64,000 nucleotides of DNA from Owenweeksia sp. (lineage in GTDB: Bacteria; Bacteroidota; Bacteroidia; Flavobacteriales; Schleiferiaceae), in assembly GCA_002695025.1 (NCBI GenBank), contig NZNV01000013.1, forward strand, positions 1-64,000, in the 5' to 3' direction. The notes beneath the pieces were generated by a model. That model searched no databases and had not been told where the DNA came from. It saw only the letters and a program-made list of their open reading frames with translations. The translations under genes and the position numbers were made by a program. Below are positions 27,601 to 34,933 of this stretch, one piece after another. Each line of letters starts with the position of its first letter. The stretch's first letter is position 1.

Positions 27601-27676
27601 CGTTCAGTTGAGCCCGCAAGTGCTGAACATTAACGATCAGCAGTAACGTAAATATTACCCGGAAAATCCGCATCAT
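18608..27676 (-). CDS. Giant PKD-repeat T9SS cargo protein with type B (CHU_C) C-terminus
   Basis: About 3020 aa. The ATG at 27676 is preferred over the longer frame (to 27727) because it gives a clean signal peptide, MMRIFRVIFTLLLIVNVQHLRAQ. The body is a chain of Ig-like and PKD domains; many show the WDFGDG or WDFGNG signature. A block of 451 residues occurs twice in tandem. The last ~100 residues (from NVPNAFVPDYQGYG, through ILDEWGNTLFES, WDGTFKGDKVPMGAYAWRI, to GTVTLIR) are the gliding-motility-associated CHU_C/type B T9SS signal. Such proteins are long surface adhesins, with SprB the known example. The PorP/SprF gene overlaps its 3' end. Adhesion or gliding is inferred, not shown. Confidence 0.93.
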   Translation of the reverse strand: MMRIFRVIFTLLLIVNVQHLRAQLNVSANPAIQNGTVFLCLDDGNTITFTASYTGASDSIIWNFSGGNSTGASGSGNHTVTYAATGNFSAIVRAYSLGMVADSVFLNVQVNQLAIPSFTVPDTVCESDAPITLSGIPAGGVFSGPGVSNGVFDPDVPSVNTLHTLTYTVTTGACTESTTRTIYIKDAPEPALRANGFGTPWQGILTYSSCDSASNTSTFTFYNQSFDNSYKSYTLTFGDGSPAMSGAVFPNNLGAGIAHQYVGAGLYTVTLTLNYPNGCSRTDTINVFIGQQPAVGFSIPGGTINQCIPRDNGFIEICVAVTGVSGNNPETVYTLSSNDGSPDVIFSHPPPDTVCHQFSLSSCGYNSAKFNNAFELSFRASNPCSERSSTVEPIYISAPSYAGLENEPDACVNQSVLIQDTSLVGGVVRNGTCIVDGKTIWSISPSTYTVAGGQASLGSTFGSSDPINWLSGANPLDITFHQTGFYTIQQMVGNAQECTNDTNTRIICIDSIPDADFVLSDDTICSGESVVASFVGQIQSVCQTLDLQWNVLPANGWFFGPTGVLDTTQSITFTSSGIYVVELRAGNNCDTVIVTDTLVVQGVPSLVMPEDTALCSFTVLDFTDSLLIPVVFDSLAPVTSYQWNIFPATGWSFENGTNAGTALPMLQFSQHGSYIVSLTATNGCDSFTDSMNVLILQRPELDSIPDTLLCYNSSLGLQANANFGLAPYNFEWSIVGQGVFATSDSVFFSGLVVDTSVFLRVTDSLGCTDSTSFIIRVTPELTVDAGVDQSICYSDSLQLNGVVTGGLPPYTISWSPSAGLSDTAILNPARTTLDSTVVYHLVITDSLGCTVEDSVEIEVFPLTDLQIGGDTSLCLNGGNVTFPAVPAGGNWTGTGVTAGGTFDPLAAGVGNYLLSYGYTDAFGCEYADSLAVNVVLQPAVSFEIVGNTAGCSALEVVVADSSGSTGNWFVNNQPVVLNNTDTLVFTNLSHTRDSIVTIKREVQAGSGCSDSTVRQVVIYPRPLADFSFGGFCAGDTVQVVNNSIFKGGAADYTWEVPSTVYISDSAVAEPLFGFPDNHSGADSSFTIRLIVTSVDGCMDTLEQQVIVPSRPIADFDIPAIGCGPLRVLPNDSSSGTQFSYNWSVQPSAGVVLTNGTTASPSFDFPISTNDSVVYTVTLNIVDSAGCVDSVSRSFTVYPKPLAAFTFTPQDSCGPLTITFQNTSQTSIPGAGLSDLTLAWDFGNGVMSTDSLPTVTFANSGTEDSTYVIQLAVTNSLGCSDTATDSVTIHPDARALFNPQDTIACAPLVLVTDSMNVTEFPQANGSYEWNILDPVNRNVLQSFNSLNALNYTLNNYNDSVLVQLVAISAFGCRNDTAEQLFRTVEDPSPFFFLSTLEGCGDTLVVTVDSVISAAGLQYEWFVNGVSAANTAQPVFLLVNAGNTDLEYEIRLDITVGSNGCSRSVLDSVRVFPQPVADFNFGSICANDTVQVTNSSTFKGATINYRWSAPTGVYISDSSVAEPLFHFPDAQGAGDSVYAITLELTSVDSCVHNLTVNVPIHRRPLAAFSLPAQGCSPQTVTPSDSSVGTNLSYQWRVTPSAGVSITGSTTSAPTIDFPLTTSDSSLYTITLVLVNSFGCTDSLSQDFTVYPKPTAAFSFAPADSCGPLTLTFSNQSFSGQSGIGRNSMSFSWDFGNGLSSTDSLPTVTFTNSGTVDSVYIIRLIATNPFGCSDTLVDSVTVHPNPVAFFTAPDTVACAPFIIHSDSLVISQFPVANSVYTWNILNPFNGNILQTFNGVNALNYTLSNYDDSVIVQLLVQSPFGCRNDTLERLFRTVPDPAPVFVLSTYQGCGDTLTVQVDSVVTGAGIQYEWYINNILSSSAAQPTFILPNTGAGDLIYTVRLEVAVGGLGCRNSVSDTVTVYARPDAFWTTVPVCLNDTTLFTNATSTTDVIAQWNWDFGDGSSSTQANPAHVYTVPGTYAVSLIARDSRGCEDIFTDSVTVYPLPVADFSVDTASCGVDTVCTGVAVQFHDLSTLAPEGGIIQNLDWDFDEDGITDASSADPIFTYNVPGTYDVRLITTSQFGCTDTMIKPLVLLEPPVALFSKDTSVNCGPVSITFRDLSSGFITGRSWVTYSFTPLGTRVVLDSTNTAGNYTPADFVSNYSNDTTYYVQQTVTNCCGTFSFLDSVVLKPYPVAGFAFNKDSLCSNDVNFLFSRFSLGNPDSLVIDFGDGQTSVVNPQSTTTHPYTWPKVKHTYAANDTAIIPFLVTLTAYNECGDSTFSDSVLIEPKNVQAFFVVDTQQNCVNQPVEFYDRSYGAIQSVKWCLDYNPVTGVCNTALATGDTTSFTYTTAGTYTVANFVTGACDKDTSTLQIIVRPSPTAAFTMSTNSICENQSVQFTNQSTVVGSQQPVYLWDFGDGAQSSQLNPQHAYTDYGDYGVCLTVTYGNGCDHTVCDTVSVSDIPTVDFFVENACAGDTVVFFDSTQVATGTITNTTWKIQGQGDFFNPMPPPLVFDMAGLYAVTLIQESDAGCVDSITKILRINPVPIAGFTIRPDTTVDSCGSSTAFFFNDSSISSVPLQYRWDFDLANPGTMTSFLRNPGLRTFPDTGYFYIRLDVWNADSCWDSFTDTLFVPPNSRVDFSPRNPEACMGDEIQFYDSTSYRQGSSNTTLRYFWDFGDGHTSTLQNPAHIYDSAGTYFVKLVVQDPFCLDSLIREVTIHQVPEAIIQPGDYELCSENFITISSRSLMQFTNGDRIDSLIWSVSDGREIRVFRDSLVDIYFEEEGLYELNLRAVTDKGCEDVADAVVNIRVYPTPEVLLDPVHWNKDNARTFSFSPVVRKAQNALYHWTFGNGDSLDAKVLKLPQVKSYKDKLCRIDYEINYVVGLTVTNRIQGFGECVGLDTTAIQMEGYHLNVPNAFVPDYQGYGEASVFLPKGKQLKTYHLRILDEWGNTLFESTALDENGSPVEYWDGTFKGDKVPMGAYAWRIVATFTDDEKWPSDQCSTDEDGNKIVGYGTVTLIR
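21914..24620 (-). repeat. Two-copy tandem duplication inside the giant PKD gene, period 1353 bp
   Basis: Landmarks recur exactly 1353 bp (451 codons) apart: TCACTGAT at 24486 and 23133, and TATCATT at 23554 and 22201. At protein level the copies share YISDS-VAEPLF, GTNLSY/GTQFSY, WDFGNG--STDSLPTVTF and LSTxxGCGDTL. They have diverged by many substitutions but keep the same length, so the duplication is old and in frame. Outer boundaries are approximate. Confidence 0.85.
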
Positions 27677-28015
27677 ACCATTTCTAAAATCCTGCCTTTT
27701 CTGGGAAAAACGTATCAGGCCCGGCACTTCGCGAAAATAAGCATTTCAGCTTTTTAGTACCCTCCGCACTTTTGACTATTTAATTGATTTCAAATTAATT
27801 AAACTTTTGAGAATAGTAATTTAAAATCAATTTTTTAGATTATTACTTTAACTTCATACGGAAATATGACTTAGGTTTGAACATCCCCGTTCGAAACTTC
27901 ATTTCGGATAGCATAAGGTTAAAATCGCTTAAGAGGCGTTGCATTCAAATTACGGTTCATGAACAAAAGGCTGTATTAATGTTCTTATTTTTGGCAGCGG
28001 AAATTTCCAGCTTGA
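27677..28015. other. Divergent intergenic region between the giant PKD gene and ftsK
   Basis: About 340 bp, strongly AT-rich between 27775 and 27850. It must hold the promoters of both divergent genes. One TAnnTTTG box for ftsK is visible at 27986-27993; on the minus strand only a near match (TATTTTCG, 27739-27732) is seen. No RNA gene or small ORF was recognised. Confidence 0.6.
27986..27993 (+). promoter_or_regulatory. Candidate -7 box for ftsK
   Basis: TATTTTTG matches TAnnTTTG; the transcript would start about 17 nt before the ftsK ATG. No clear -33 TTG. Confidence 0.38.
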
Positions 28016-30448
28016 ATGGCTAAACAAAAAGTAAAAGCAAAAAAAAACTCAGGCCCCTCGGCCCTCAAACAGGTTTTGAGCAACAAGACCAACCACACGG
28101 TATTGGGGATATTACTGGTGTTCTTAGCCGTTTTTATGGCCGGGGCATTTACTTCTTACTTCTTTAGTTGGCAGCAGGATCAAAGCCAGGTAAGCGATAG
28201 TTTTTTTGCCCTGCTGGCCAATCCTGATTTCCAGGTACAAAACGTTTTGGGCAAGGTAGGAGCAGCCCTCAGCCACCAGTTTATTTTTCACTGGTTCGGA
28301 GTGTCGGCCTATTTGGTGTGCTGGTTCCTGGTGTTATTGGGACTGCGCATTGCGTTGCGTGTAAAACTGGCCGGTTTACGAAGAAGTACGGGAGTTATTC
28401 TTTTCCTGTTGATATGGACGCCTACCGCCCTGGCCTATTTAAACCCGGCAAGTCCGGTCTGGAGCGGTGGAAACGGCTACTATACCGCTGAATGGTTGAA
28501 TGCTATTGCCGGTCCGGTGGGCAGCGCTGTGGTCCTCGTTTTTGCTATGCTGGTGTTCCTGGCGGTTCGTTTTAAATGGACCCCGGATAAGATCAATGCC
28601 TTTTTTGCCAACCTGAGCCTGCCTGCTATCAGGCGTAAAAAAGAAACGCTTCCGGATGAAGGAACCGCAGCCACCGCGCTTGATGAGGAAGAAATGATAC
28701 CTGAAGAACGTCTTGAAATAGATTTTGACGGGGACGAAGAGGAACCGGAAGAAGAAGCTGAGCTCACCGAACCGGTGATCATTGACACTATGGGTGATGA
28801 TGACGAAGAGGAAGAAGAAGATGAGCCTGAAAAACCCCTGGAAAGTGAAGATGAGAATTTCGAGATCGAAACGGTAGGAGAGGAAGAATCCCTGAGCGAA
28901 AAAGAAGTAAACCGCAAGGTGAAAGAATTCGGGGAATATGATCCTAAACTGGATCTCTCCCGCTTTAAACTCCCTCCTATTGACCTGCTGAAGGACTACG
29001 GTGACAGCAACATCACCATCAACCAGGAAGAACTGGAAGCCAATAAGAACAAGATCGTTGACACCCTCAACAATTATAATATTGAGATCTCCAAGATCAA
29101 GGCCACCATTGGCCCTACGGTTACTTTATACGAGATCGTGCCGGCTGCGGGGGTAAGGATCAGCCGGATCAAGAACCTGGAGGACGACATTGCCCTCTCC
29201 CTGGCGGCATTGGGTATTCGCATTATTGCTCCCATACCCGGCCGCGGAACCATCGGTATTGAAGTGCCCAGCACCAATCCTCAGATGGTGCCCATGCGCA
29301 ATATGCTGAAGAGCGAAAAATTCCAGAAGTCGGATATGGAGCTGCCTATTGCCTTTGGAAAGACCATCAGCAATGAAACCTTTATGGCGGACCTCACCAA
29401 GATGCCTCACCTGCTGATGGCCGGTGCTACCGGTCAGGGTAAGTCGGTGGGTTTGAACGTTATCCTCACCTCCCTACTTTACAAGAAGCATCCTTCGCAG
29501 GTTAAATTCATCCTGGTGGATCCTAAAAAGGTGGAGCTTACGCTCTTCAACAAAATTGAGCGGCACTATCTGGCCAAACTCCCGGATACAGAAGAAGCTA
29601 TTATTACGGATACCACTAAGGTGATACATACCCTGAACTCCTTGTGTATTGAGATGGACAACCGTTACGACCTGTTGAAGAACGCCATGTGCCGTAACCT
29701 TAAGGAGTACAACGCTAAGTTCATTCAACGCAAGCTGAACCCGGAAGAAGGCCACCGTTACCTTCCGTACATCGTACTGGTAATTGATGAGTTTGCCGAC
29801 CTGATCATGACAGCCGGCAAGGAAGTGGAAACACCCATTGCCCGTTTGGCCCAACTGGCGCGGGCCATTGGTATTCACCTGATCATTGCCACGCAAAGGC
29901 CTTCGGTAAACGTGATCACCGGTATCATCAAAGCCAACTTCCCGGCCCGCGTAGCTTTCCGGGTAACGTCCAAGATCGACTCCCGTACCATCCTGGATGC
30001 CGGAGGTGCCGATCAGCTGATCGGTAAGGGAGACATGCTTTTTGCCAGTGGCAGCGACCTCATCCGCATACAATGTGCTTTTGTGGACACCCCGGAGATC
30101 GAGGATATTACCGACTACATCGGCAACCAACAAGCCTACCCTGAAGCTTACCAACTGCCGGAATACAAAGGCGAAGATGAAGGAGGTTCCATTGATATAC
30201 TTGACCCTTCCGAGCGCGATGCTCTTTTTGAAGATGCTGCCCGGGTAATCGTGATCCACCAGCAGGGCTCCGCCTCTTTACTACAACGTAAACTCAAGCT
30301 GGGCTACAACCGTGCAGGCCGCATTATTGACCAACTGGAAGCAGCCGGCATCATCGGTCCGTTTGAAGGAAGCAAGGCCCGCCAGGTTCTGATACCGGAT
30401 GAAATGTCTTTGGAACAGTTATTGAAAAATGAACAAACCAATGAATAA
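28016..30448 (+). CDS. ftsK: DNA translocase FtsK/SpoIIIE
   Basis: 810 aa. The N-terminal membrane domain has about four transmembrane helices within residues 30-190. A very acidic linker follows (about 215-305, runs of Glu/Asp), then the alpha domain and the RecA-type motor with Walker A GATGQGKSVGLN near residue 470 and Walker B VLVIDEFADLIM near 590. The C-terminal winged-helix gamma domain (about 740-800; SASLLQRKLKLGYNRAGRIIDQLEAAGIIG) reads the KOPS orienting sequences. It pumps chromosome ends through the division septum toward dif. It heads a run with lolA-like and lptF/G-like genes, with 9 bp to the next start. Confidence 0.97.
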   Translation: MAKQKVKAKKNSGPSALKQVLSNKTNHTVLGILLVFLAVFMAGAFTSYFFSWQQDQSQVSDSFFALLANPDFQVQNVLGKVGAALSHQFIFHWFGVSAYLVCWFLVLLGLRIALRVKLAGLRRSTGVILFLLIWTPTALAYLNPASPVWSGGNGYYTAEWLNAIAGPVGSAVVLVFAMLVFLAVRFKWTPDKINAFFANLSLPAIRRKKETLPDEGTAATALDEEEMIPEERLEIDFDGDEEEPEEEAELTEPVIIDTMGDDDEEEEEDEPEKPLESEDENFEIETVGEEESLSEKEVNRKVKEFGEYDPKLDLSRFKLPPIDLLKDYGDSNITINQEELEANKNKIVDTLNNYNIEISKIKATIGPTVTLYEIVPAAGVRISRIKNLEDDIALSLAALGIRIIAPIPGRGTIGIEVPSTNPQMVPMRNMLKSEKFQKSDMELPIAFGKTISNETFMADLTKMPHLLMAGATGQGKSVGLNVILTSLLYKKHPSQVKFILVDPKKVELTLFNKIERHYLAKLPDTEEAIITDTTKVIHTLNSLCIEMDNRYDLLKNAMCRNLKEYNAKFIQRKLNPEEGHRYLPYIVLVIDEFADLIMTAGKEVETPIARLAQLARAIGIHLIIATQRPSVNVITGIIKANFPARVAFRVTSKIDSRTILDAGGADQLIGKGDMLFASGSDLIRIQCAFVDTPEIEDITDYIGNQQAYPEAYQLPEYKGEDEGGSIDILDPSERDALFEDAARVIVIHQQGSASLLQRKLKLGYNRAGRIIDQLEAAGIIGPFEGSKARQVLIPDEMSLEQLLKNEQTNE

Positions 30449-30457
30449 CACCGCAAT

Positions 30458-31105
30458 ATGAAACGTATACTTCTCCCCTTAGTTTGTGCTCTTATACTTA
30501 GCTCCGGAGCTTTCGCCCAGACAACCACCCAGGAAGCCAAAGCCCTTTTAAATAAGGCTTCTGAAAAGATGCGCTCTTTTGACAATCTGTATCTTACTTT
30601 CACTTACTTCTTTGAAAATAGCCGTGTAGAACCACCCGTTACCCAGCAGGAAAAAGGCCAGATCACCATAAAGGGAGATACCTATCGCCTGAAGTTCATG
30701 GGTACCGAGCAGATCCGAAACGCCAATAAACTGTATACCATCCTGGAAATGGATGAAGAAGTACAGGTTACCCAATACGAGGAAGGTGAAGAAACCGGCC
30801 TTACTCCTACCCGCCTCCTCAACCTCTACCAAAAGGGCTACAGCTACAAGCTGGGCGGAACCGAAAAGAAAGACGGTAAAGTCATACAATACGTGATCCT
30901 GAAGCCTAATGCTTCCGAAGAAGTGGATAAGATCATGGTAGGGATTGAAAAAGACACCCATTATATCCATTCTTTGAAACAGTGGGGCACCAACGGCACG
31001 GTAACCACCTTCCAGATCACCTCCTTTGAACCCAACAAAAAACTGGCTCCCGGTTATTTTACCTTTAAAAAGGAAAACTACCCCGGATACTACATCGCTG
31101 AATAG
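30458..31105 (+). CDS. LolA-like outer-membrane lipoprotein carrier
   Basis: 215 aa with a cleaved signal peptide (ends AFAQ near residue 21). The mature part follows the LolA pattern: TQEAKALLNKASEKMRSFDNLYLTFTYFFE, then QQEKGQITIKGDTYRLKFMG, and beta strands including QYVILKPNASEEVDKIMVGIEKDTHYIHSLKQ, ending in SFEPNKKLAPGYFTF. LolA ferries lipoproteins across the periplasm. No LolB-like gene is seen here, and most Bacteroidota lack a recognisable one. It sits between ftsK and the lptF/G-like gene, 3 bp before the latter. Confidence 0.85.
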   Translation: MKRILLPLVCALILSSGAFAQTTTQEAKALLNKASEKMRSFDNLYLTFTYFFENSRVEPPVTQQEKGQITIKGDTYRLKFMGTEQIRNANKLYTILEMDEEVQVTQYEEGEETGLTPTRLLNLYQKGYSYKLGGTEKKDGKVIQYVILKPNASEEVDKIMVGIEKDTHYIHSLKQWGTNGTVTTFQITSFEPNKKLAPGYFTFKKENYPGYYIAE

Positions 31106-31108
31106 TGC

Positions 31109-32596
31109 ATGAAAACCCTTGATCGTTTTGTACTTACGTCTTATATAAGGCCGTTCCTCACCACTTTCCTGGTGATGGTACTCTTCCTGCTTATGCAGTT
31201 TGTATGGAAGTACATTGACGATCTGGTAGGCCGTGGTGTGGAATGGTACTACATTGCCGAGCTGCTTTTTTACACCTCTGCCACGGTAGTACCCATGGCC
31301 CTGCCCCTGGCGGTACTGCTGTCCTCTATCATGACTTTCGGTACCCTGGGCGAGCATAACGAAATGGCGGCCATGAAATCATCAGGATTGTCATTGATAC
31401 GGGTAATGCGCCCTTTGATCATCTTTATGCTGATGGCAGCTGCCGGCCAGTTCCTGTTTGCCAATTATGTAATCCCCGTTGCCAACCTTAAAAGCCAGAC
31501 CCTGCTCCGGAATATCACCAACAAAAAACCGGCCCTGAATATCCGCCAGGGTGTTTTCTACACCGGCATTGAAGGGTATTCCATTAAGATCGGTGAAAAG
31601 ACCGGCCCGGATAACAACCAGCTCCGCAATATTTTCATTTACGACCATACCAAAAAGATGGGCAATATGAAGGTGATTGCTTCTGAAGCCGGTGAGATGA
31701 AGATCACAGATAATGAAATGTACCTCAACATCCGACTGGATGAAGGCCACTCCTACGAAGATCTGAACCCCTCCAAACTCAAGGACCGGGATAATTACCC
31801 CTTTGTGAAATCATCATTTGACCGGGCTACGATACGTTTTAACCTGTCCGACTTCCAGAGTGGGGATATGCGTGCGGGAGCCCGTAAGGATTACGATATG
31901 CTGAACGTTCGCCAGCTGGATGATGCCGTAGATTCCCTTCATCAGAGTTTTGATGAAAGAAGGGTGGAGTTTGAGGAGCAGATGACGGGTAAATACTCTT
32001 TCCAGACGGCAATGATGAACGCAGATAGCGTAGTTTCTGAAGAAGAACCTCAAAAGGTGACCACCGCTGCCATAAAACCCGACATCCTGGCCAATATTGA
32101 CCCAGTAGACCGGCAAAAGGTCATACAGAATTCCCTGCGTATTGCCCGTAGCAATAAGGCTTACTACACCAACGCGGCTGCAGAATATCTATGGCGTGAT
32201 AAAGTAATAGCGCGGCATTTGCTGGAGTGGCAGAAAAAATTTTCGGTGTCTTTCTCCTGCATTGTGCTCTTTTTTATCGGGGCTCCTCTGGGCGCTATTA
32301 TCCGTAAGGGAGGAATGGGGATGCCAGTGGTCATATCCGTATTGATATTCATCGTATACCACGTAACCAGCTATTCTTTTGAGAAACTGGGGCGAGAATT
32401 GGTATGGAGCCCTTTCCGCGCTATGTGGACAGCTAACTTCATTCTCTTTCCTATAGGTGTATGGCTCACCTATAAATCAGCCACAGACAGTGCCATCTTC
32501 AACATTGAAAGTTACCTGAAACCTTTTCAAAAAATTTCAAGCATCTTTGCCGGGCGAAAGAAGAAGAGCCTTGAAGATCCTCCTGCTGAGCAATAA
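31109..32596 (+). CDS. LptF/LptG-family permease (YjgP/YjgQ)
   Basis: 495 aa. Three N-terminal transmembrane segments (about 12-125, including TTFLVMVLFLLMQFVW and a FANYVIPVANLK segment), a long periplasmic beta-jellyroll domain (about 130-380) and three C-terminal transmembrane segments (about 385-470, with FIGAPLGAIIRKGGMGMPVVISV typical of the family). LptF and LptG form the inner-membrane channel of the LPS transporter with LptB. The periplasmic domain carries an extra charged stretch (about 265-345). Whether it is F or G cannot be told. Its last 26 bp overlap the next gene. Confidence 0.9.
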   Translation: MKTLDRFVLTSYIRPFLTTFLVMVLFLLMQFVWKYIDDLVGRGVEWYYIAELLFYTSATVVPMALPLAVLLSSIMTFGTLGEHNEMAAMKSSGLSLIRVMRPLIIFMLMAAAGQFLFANYVIPVANLKSQTLLRNITNKKPALNIRQGVFYTGIEGYSIKIGEKTGPDNNQLRNIFIYDHTKKMGNMKVIASEAGEMKITDNEMYLNIRLDEGHSYEDLNPSKLKDRDNYPFVKSSFDRATIRFNLSDFQSGDMRAGARKDYDMLNVRQLDDAVDSLHQSFDERRVEFEEQMTGKYSFQTAMMNADSVVSEEEPQKVTTAAIKPDILANIDPVDRQKVIQNSLRIARSNKAYYTNAAAEYLWRDKVIARHLLEWQKKFSVSFSCIVLFFIGAPLGAIIRKGGMGMPVVISVLIFIVYHVTSYSFEKLGRELVWSPFRAMWTANFILFPIGVWLTYKSATDSAIFNIESYLKPFQKISSIFAGRKKKSLEDPPAEQ

Positions 32597-33764
32597 AGTT
32601 CCCTACCCCGCAAATGATGGTAGCAGCATTGCCATCAAGATGATGATAGATGGCCTGCTCGCCAATGATGCGGAAGTAAGCCTGCTTAGCCTCAATACCC
32701 TCAAACACTACAAAAGCGCAGCAGCAATTGCTTCCGAAAAGCCCCAAAAACTGCACTTTGAAGCCGTTACCGCCAATACCAATATCCACCCTTCCGGGGC
32801 TCTCATCAATCTATTGAACGGGCAGCCGTACCACGTTTCACGCTTTTCGGCCAAAGCCTTTGAAAAAGTATTGATCGAAAAGCTGCAAGCCCAAACCTTT
32901 GACCTTATACAGGTAGAAGGCCTGGCTATGATGGTATACCTGGATACCTTAAAAAAATACTCCCGGGCCCCGATAAGCCTGCGCGCTCACAATGTGGAAT
33001 ACCTGATCTGGGAACGACATCTTCAAGGCCTCAGCGACTACTTCCGCAAACAATACCTTCGGATCCAGGTAAACCGGCTTCGTAAGTTTGAGGAGAGCAT
33101 GGTACGTCAGGTGGATTTTATCGTACCCATTACACCCGTGGATGAAGAAGAACTTCTACAACTTAATCCCCAGGCGCACAGCATGGTGATACCTTGCGGA
33201 ATAAACCCGGAAGAACTCAAGCCACAAGCCGTTGAACCGGATTATGACGTAACCTACCTGGCCAGCTTTGACTGGCCCCCGAATGTTCAGGGTGTAGAGT
33301 GGTTCCTGGAAAAGGTTTGGCCCATCATCATCCGTAAGCGCCCGTCTACTACCTTTGCACTGGGAGGGCGTGATCTACCGGTTTCTATTGCTAACCGTCA
33401 TTTAACCGGGTTTACGGTGGTTGGCCCGGTGCAATCCATGCCGGATTTTATCAGCCGGGGCCGGGTTGTAGCCATCCCGCTCTTAGCAGGTAGTGGAATG
33501 CGTATCAAGATCGTGGAAAATATGGCCCTGGGCAAAGCAATGGTCTCCACACCAGTGGGTGCCGAAGGGATTGAACTGAAGGATAGTGAAAACATCCTGC
33601 TGGCGGATAACCCTGCTGCCTTTGCACAAAACATTATTGACCTTCTGGAGAACCCGGAAAAAAGACAGAGCGTAGAAACAGCCGCCCGCAGCAATGTGGA
33701 AGAGCATTACAATACCTTCCGGCTGGGGCGTCAATTACTGGATTTTTATCAAAAGTATTTGTGA
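32571..33764 (+). CDS. Glycosyltransferase, GT-B fold (GT4/GT1-like)
   Basis: The start is taken as TTG at 32571 (397 aa, beginning with the usual first strand KILLLSNKVPYPANDGSSIAIK) after the purine-rich AAGAAGAG; a TTG at 32547 is the other option. Both lie inside the end of the lptF/G-like gene. The N-terminal Rossmann domain has GSSIAIKMMIDGLLANDAEVSLLS, and the C-terminal domain has VTYLASFDWPPNVQGVEWFLEKVWP, GFTVVGPV, and RVVAIPLLAGSGMRIKIVENMALGKAMVSTPVGAEGI, the nucleotide-sugar-binding region. It is probably cytoplasmic and acts on LPS or another glycan, in view of its neighbours. Confidence 0.9.
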   Translation: MKILLLSNKVPYPANDGSSIAIKMMIDGLLANDAEVSLLSLNTLKHYKSAAAIASEKPQKLHFEAVTANTNIHPSGALINLLNGQPYHVSRFSAKAFEKVLIEKLQAQTFDLIQVEGLAMMVYLDTLKKYSRAPISLRAHNVEYLIWERHLQGLSDYFRKQYLRIQVNRLRKFEESMVRQVDFIVPITPVDEEELLQLNPQAHSMVIPCGINPEELKPQAVEPDYDVTYLASFDWPPNVQGVEWFLEKVWPIIIRKRPSTTFALGGRDLPVSIANRHLTGFTVVGPVQSMPDFISRGRVVAIPLLAGSGMRIKIVENMALGKAMVSTPVGAEGIELKDSENILLADNPAAFAQNIIDLLENPEKRQSVETAARSNVEEHYNTFRLGRQLLDFYQKYL

Positions 33765-34933
33765 TGCTGGTAGTCAAGATCCTTTTCTTCCTGTCGCTCA
33801 TCGGTATCCTGCATACCTATGTGGTTTACCCCGCCCTGATGTTGCTACTTCATAGTGTCAAGGGAACTAAAAAACCGGCTGCCGGGCCGGAAAATCATCC
33901 GGAGGTGGAGATCATTTTTGCCGCACATAATGAAGAAAGCGTTATTGCAGAAAAGATCCGCAGTTCTTTTAAATCGGGTTATCCCGAGGAAAAGATCAAA
34001 GTACACATAGGTTCCGACTGCAGTACAGATAATACGGATAGCATCATCCGCGACCTGCAGAAACAATATCCCGGTTTGCGGCTCACGCGTTTTGAAGATC
34101 GCACCGGAAAATCAGGCATCATCAACCAACTCACCCAGGCTTCCACCGCTGATCTCCTGATCCTTACCGATGCCAATATCATTTTTGAAGAAGCCACCAT
34201 CCCTACTTTGGTTTCTTCTATGCAGGATTCCCAAACCGGGGCCGTAGGCGGCCACATTGAGTATCGCCAGGTGTTTGAAAAGGGTATCAGCCAACAGGAA
34301 AACACCTACCTGCAATTGGAAAACCGTTTAAAAAGCGCGGAATCAGACCTGTTGGGTGCGGCAATGGGCCTGGAAGGAGGTTGTTACATTATTCGCAGGA
34401 AATTGTTCCCGGTGATACCCCCCCTCTTTTTTATGGAAGACTTTTATGTAAGCCTTTCGGTAATGGAAAAAAATTACCGCGTGCTGCTCAATACCCATGC
34501 AAAATGCTACGAGGATGTAAGCATTGCCAGTACGGAAGAATACAAGCGTAAAGTGCGCATATCCATCGGCAACTTCCAGAACCTGGGCCGTTTTCGTAAA
34601 ATGATCTGGAACCGTTTCTTCCCCATAGGCATTGCTTTTTTATCGCATAAAGTACTGCGGTGGATCACCCCCTTTTTCCTGTTATCGCTGCTGATCTGTT
34701 CCATCTTACTGGCACCGGAAAGCAGGATCTTCTCACTGTTCTCAGGAATCTATTTCCTCTTTCTTTCCGTAGGACTTTTGGGTATATTATTTTCGCAGAG
34801 TAAAAGCTTATCCTGGGTGAAATATCCCGGGCATTTCATATACATGAACCTGGCACTGATGCGGGGGTTCTTCATTTATCTTAAAGGAGTTAAAAGCAAT
34901 GTCTGGCAGCCTACCACCCGAAACCAAAATTAA
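33764..34933 (+). CDS. Glycosyltransferase family 2, membrane-bound
   Basis: 389 aa from the ATG at 33764, whose first base is the last of the preceding stop codon. An N-terminal transmembrane segment (about 3-24) is followed by a GT-A domain with VEIIFAAHNEESVIAEKI (about 48-65), HIGSDCSTDNTDSII, LLILTDANIIFE (the DxD-equivalent DAN) and FFMEDFYVSLSVMEKNYRV, then two or three transmembrane helices (about 290-365). This layout matches processive or lipid-linked-sugar GT2 enzymes. Its 3' end overlaps the ribBA-like start by 35 bp, so lptF/G, both transferases and ribBA-like read as one transcript. Confidence 0.9.
   Translation: MLVVKILFFLSLIGILHTYVVYPALMLLLHSVKGTKKPAAGPENHPEVEIIFAAHNEESVIAEKIRSSFKSGYPEEKIKVHIGSDCSTDNTDSIIRDLQKQYPGLRLTRFEDRTGKSGIINQLTQASTADLLILTDANIIFEEATIPTLVSSMQDSQTGAVGGHIEYRQVFEKGISQQENTYLQLENRLKSAESDLLGAAMGLEGGCYIIRRKLFPVIPPLFFMEDFYVSLSVMEKNYRVLLNTHAKCYEDVSIASTEEYKRKVRISIGNFQNLGRFRKMIWNRFFPIGIAFLSHKVLRWITPFFLLSLLICSILLAPESRIFSLFSGIYFLFLSVGLLGILFSQSKSLSWVKYPGHFIYMNLALMRGFFIYLKGVKSNVWQPTTRNQN

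Noticed and set aside
26801-27646. Long antisense frames opposite the giant PKD gene (also 26033-26674 and several others)
   Set aside because: They lie wholly within the giant gene on the other strand, have no recognisable motifs and arise from its regular Thr/Ser/Gly-rich codons.
29474-30259. Antisense frames opposite ftsK, and 30548-31357 opposite lolA/lptF
   Set aside because: Both are shadows of strongly supported genes, with no family resemblance or start context.
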